Source of the DNA: Didymodactylos carnosus
Taxonomy: Eukaryota > Rotifera > Eurotatoria > Philodinida > Philodinidae
DNA: 31,998 nt
Reading direction: 5' to 3'
NCBI GenBank assembly: GCA_905250885.1
Contig: CAJNOQ010001410.1
Location: forward strand, 1 to 31,998
Under the pieces are notes generated by a model. It did not search any database, was not told where the DNA came from, and worked only from the letters and a program-made list of their open reading frames with translations. The translations under genes and the position numbers were made by a program. Positions within the stretch are counted from its first letter, which is position 1. Every line of letters starts with the position of its first letter. Positions 31,797 to 31,998 of this stretch are shown here, in pieces.

Positions 31797-31998
31797 AAAA
31801 TATTTAGTCTAACGAGGGAACCCCACGAAGTGATTAAACGCTTTTTGCACGGAATCTAGTGGGTTATAGGTTATCGATCATGCTGATTACGAATACGACC
31901 ATGCGGCTTCCGCATAGTTCTTCGAAGACCTGGTTTTCTAGAAAACGAGTTTTTCAGAAACCCCAAAAAATAACCCGAACCGTTCTTAATGAGGCATG
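31797..31998. mobile_element. Partial foldback element cut by the window edge
   Basis: From CTAACGAGGGAA onward the order of motifs (TATAGGTTATCGATCATGCT, then ACCTGGTTTTCTAGAAAAC and TTTTTCAGAAACCCC) follows that of the left arm of the element at 8593-9107. The second arm would lie beyond the window. Confidence 0.6.

Overview
The window looks like AT-rich nuclear DNA of a small invertebrate animal. Short introns (51-64 bp in the best gene), GTAAGT donors with T-rich acceptors, chains of tiny Thr-rich exons in a secreted protein gene and many foldback elements fit a bdelloid rotifer (Adineta/Rotaria type). That assignment is an inference from gene style, not from a marker sequence. Nothing bacterial or organellar was seen: no operons, tRNA, rRNA or CRISPR.

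Gene content is low. Two genes look intact. One is a seven-exon tetraspanin on the minus strand (10368-11691, 290 residues, every splice junction in phase). The other is a single-exon secreted protein on the plus strand (21309-22676, 455 residues) that resembles the DUF4139 family. A third locus (24486-27821, plus) is a broken multi-exon gene for a secreted mosaic protein: signal-peptide exon, Cys-rich exon, Thr-rich micro-exons, a G8-like beta-rich domain and a large aromatic/Cys-containing exon. It carries a frameshift in a G run, in-frame stops and a foldback insertion. A LINE fragment (about 27877-29490, plus) lies directly downstream of it, with the end of ORF1 and an APE-type endonuclease but no reverse transcriptase.

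Most of the rest is repeat-derived. Layout: 1-205 degenerate minisatellite; 2693-5062 a 2.4-kb element with ~180-bp inverted ends; 5080-5511 a foldback element; 6780-9500 a composite repeat block holding a hAT-like MITE (7290-7995), a TGACGCTGTGACA repeat series and another foldback element (8593-9107); 12025-13373 a second MITE copy between two direct copies of a ~270-bp flank; 17039-17452 a foldback element; 19411-20030 a 620-bp near-palindrome; 24602-24899 a foldback element in the mosaic gene; 31797-31998 the start of another element cut by the window edge.

Two fragments missed by an ATG-based search deserve attention. An exon-like open frame at 16762-16959 has a degraded, opposite-strand relative at about 4560-4690, and the peptide RPKGGVSVV is kept in both. 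Their family is not recognised here.
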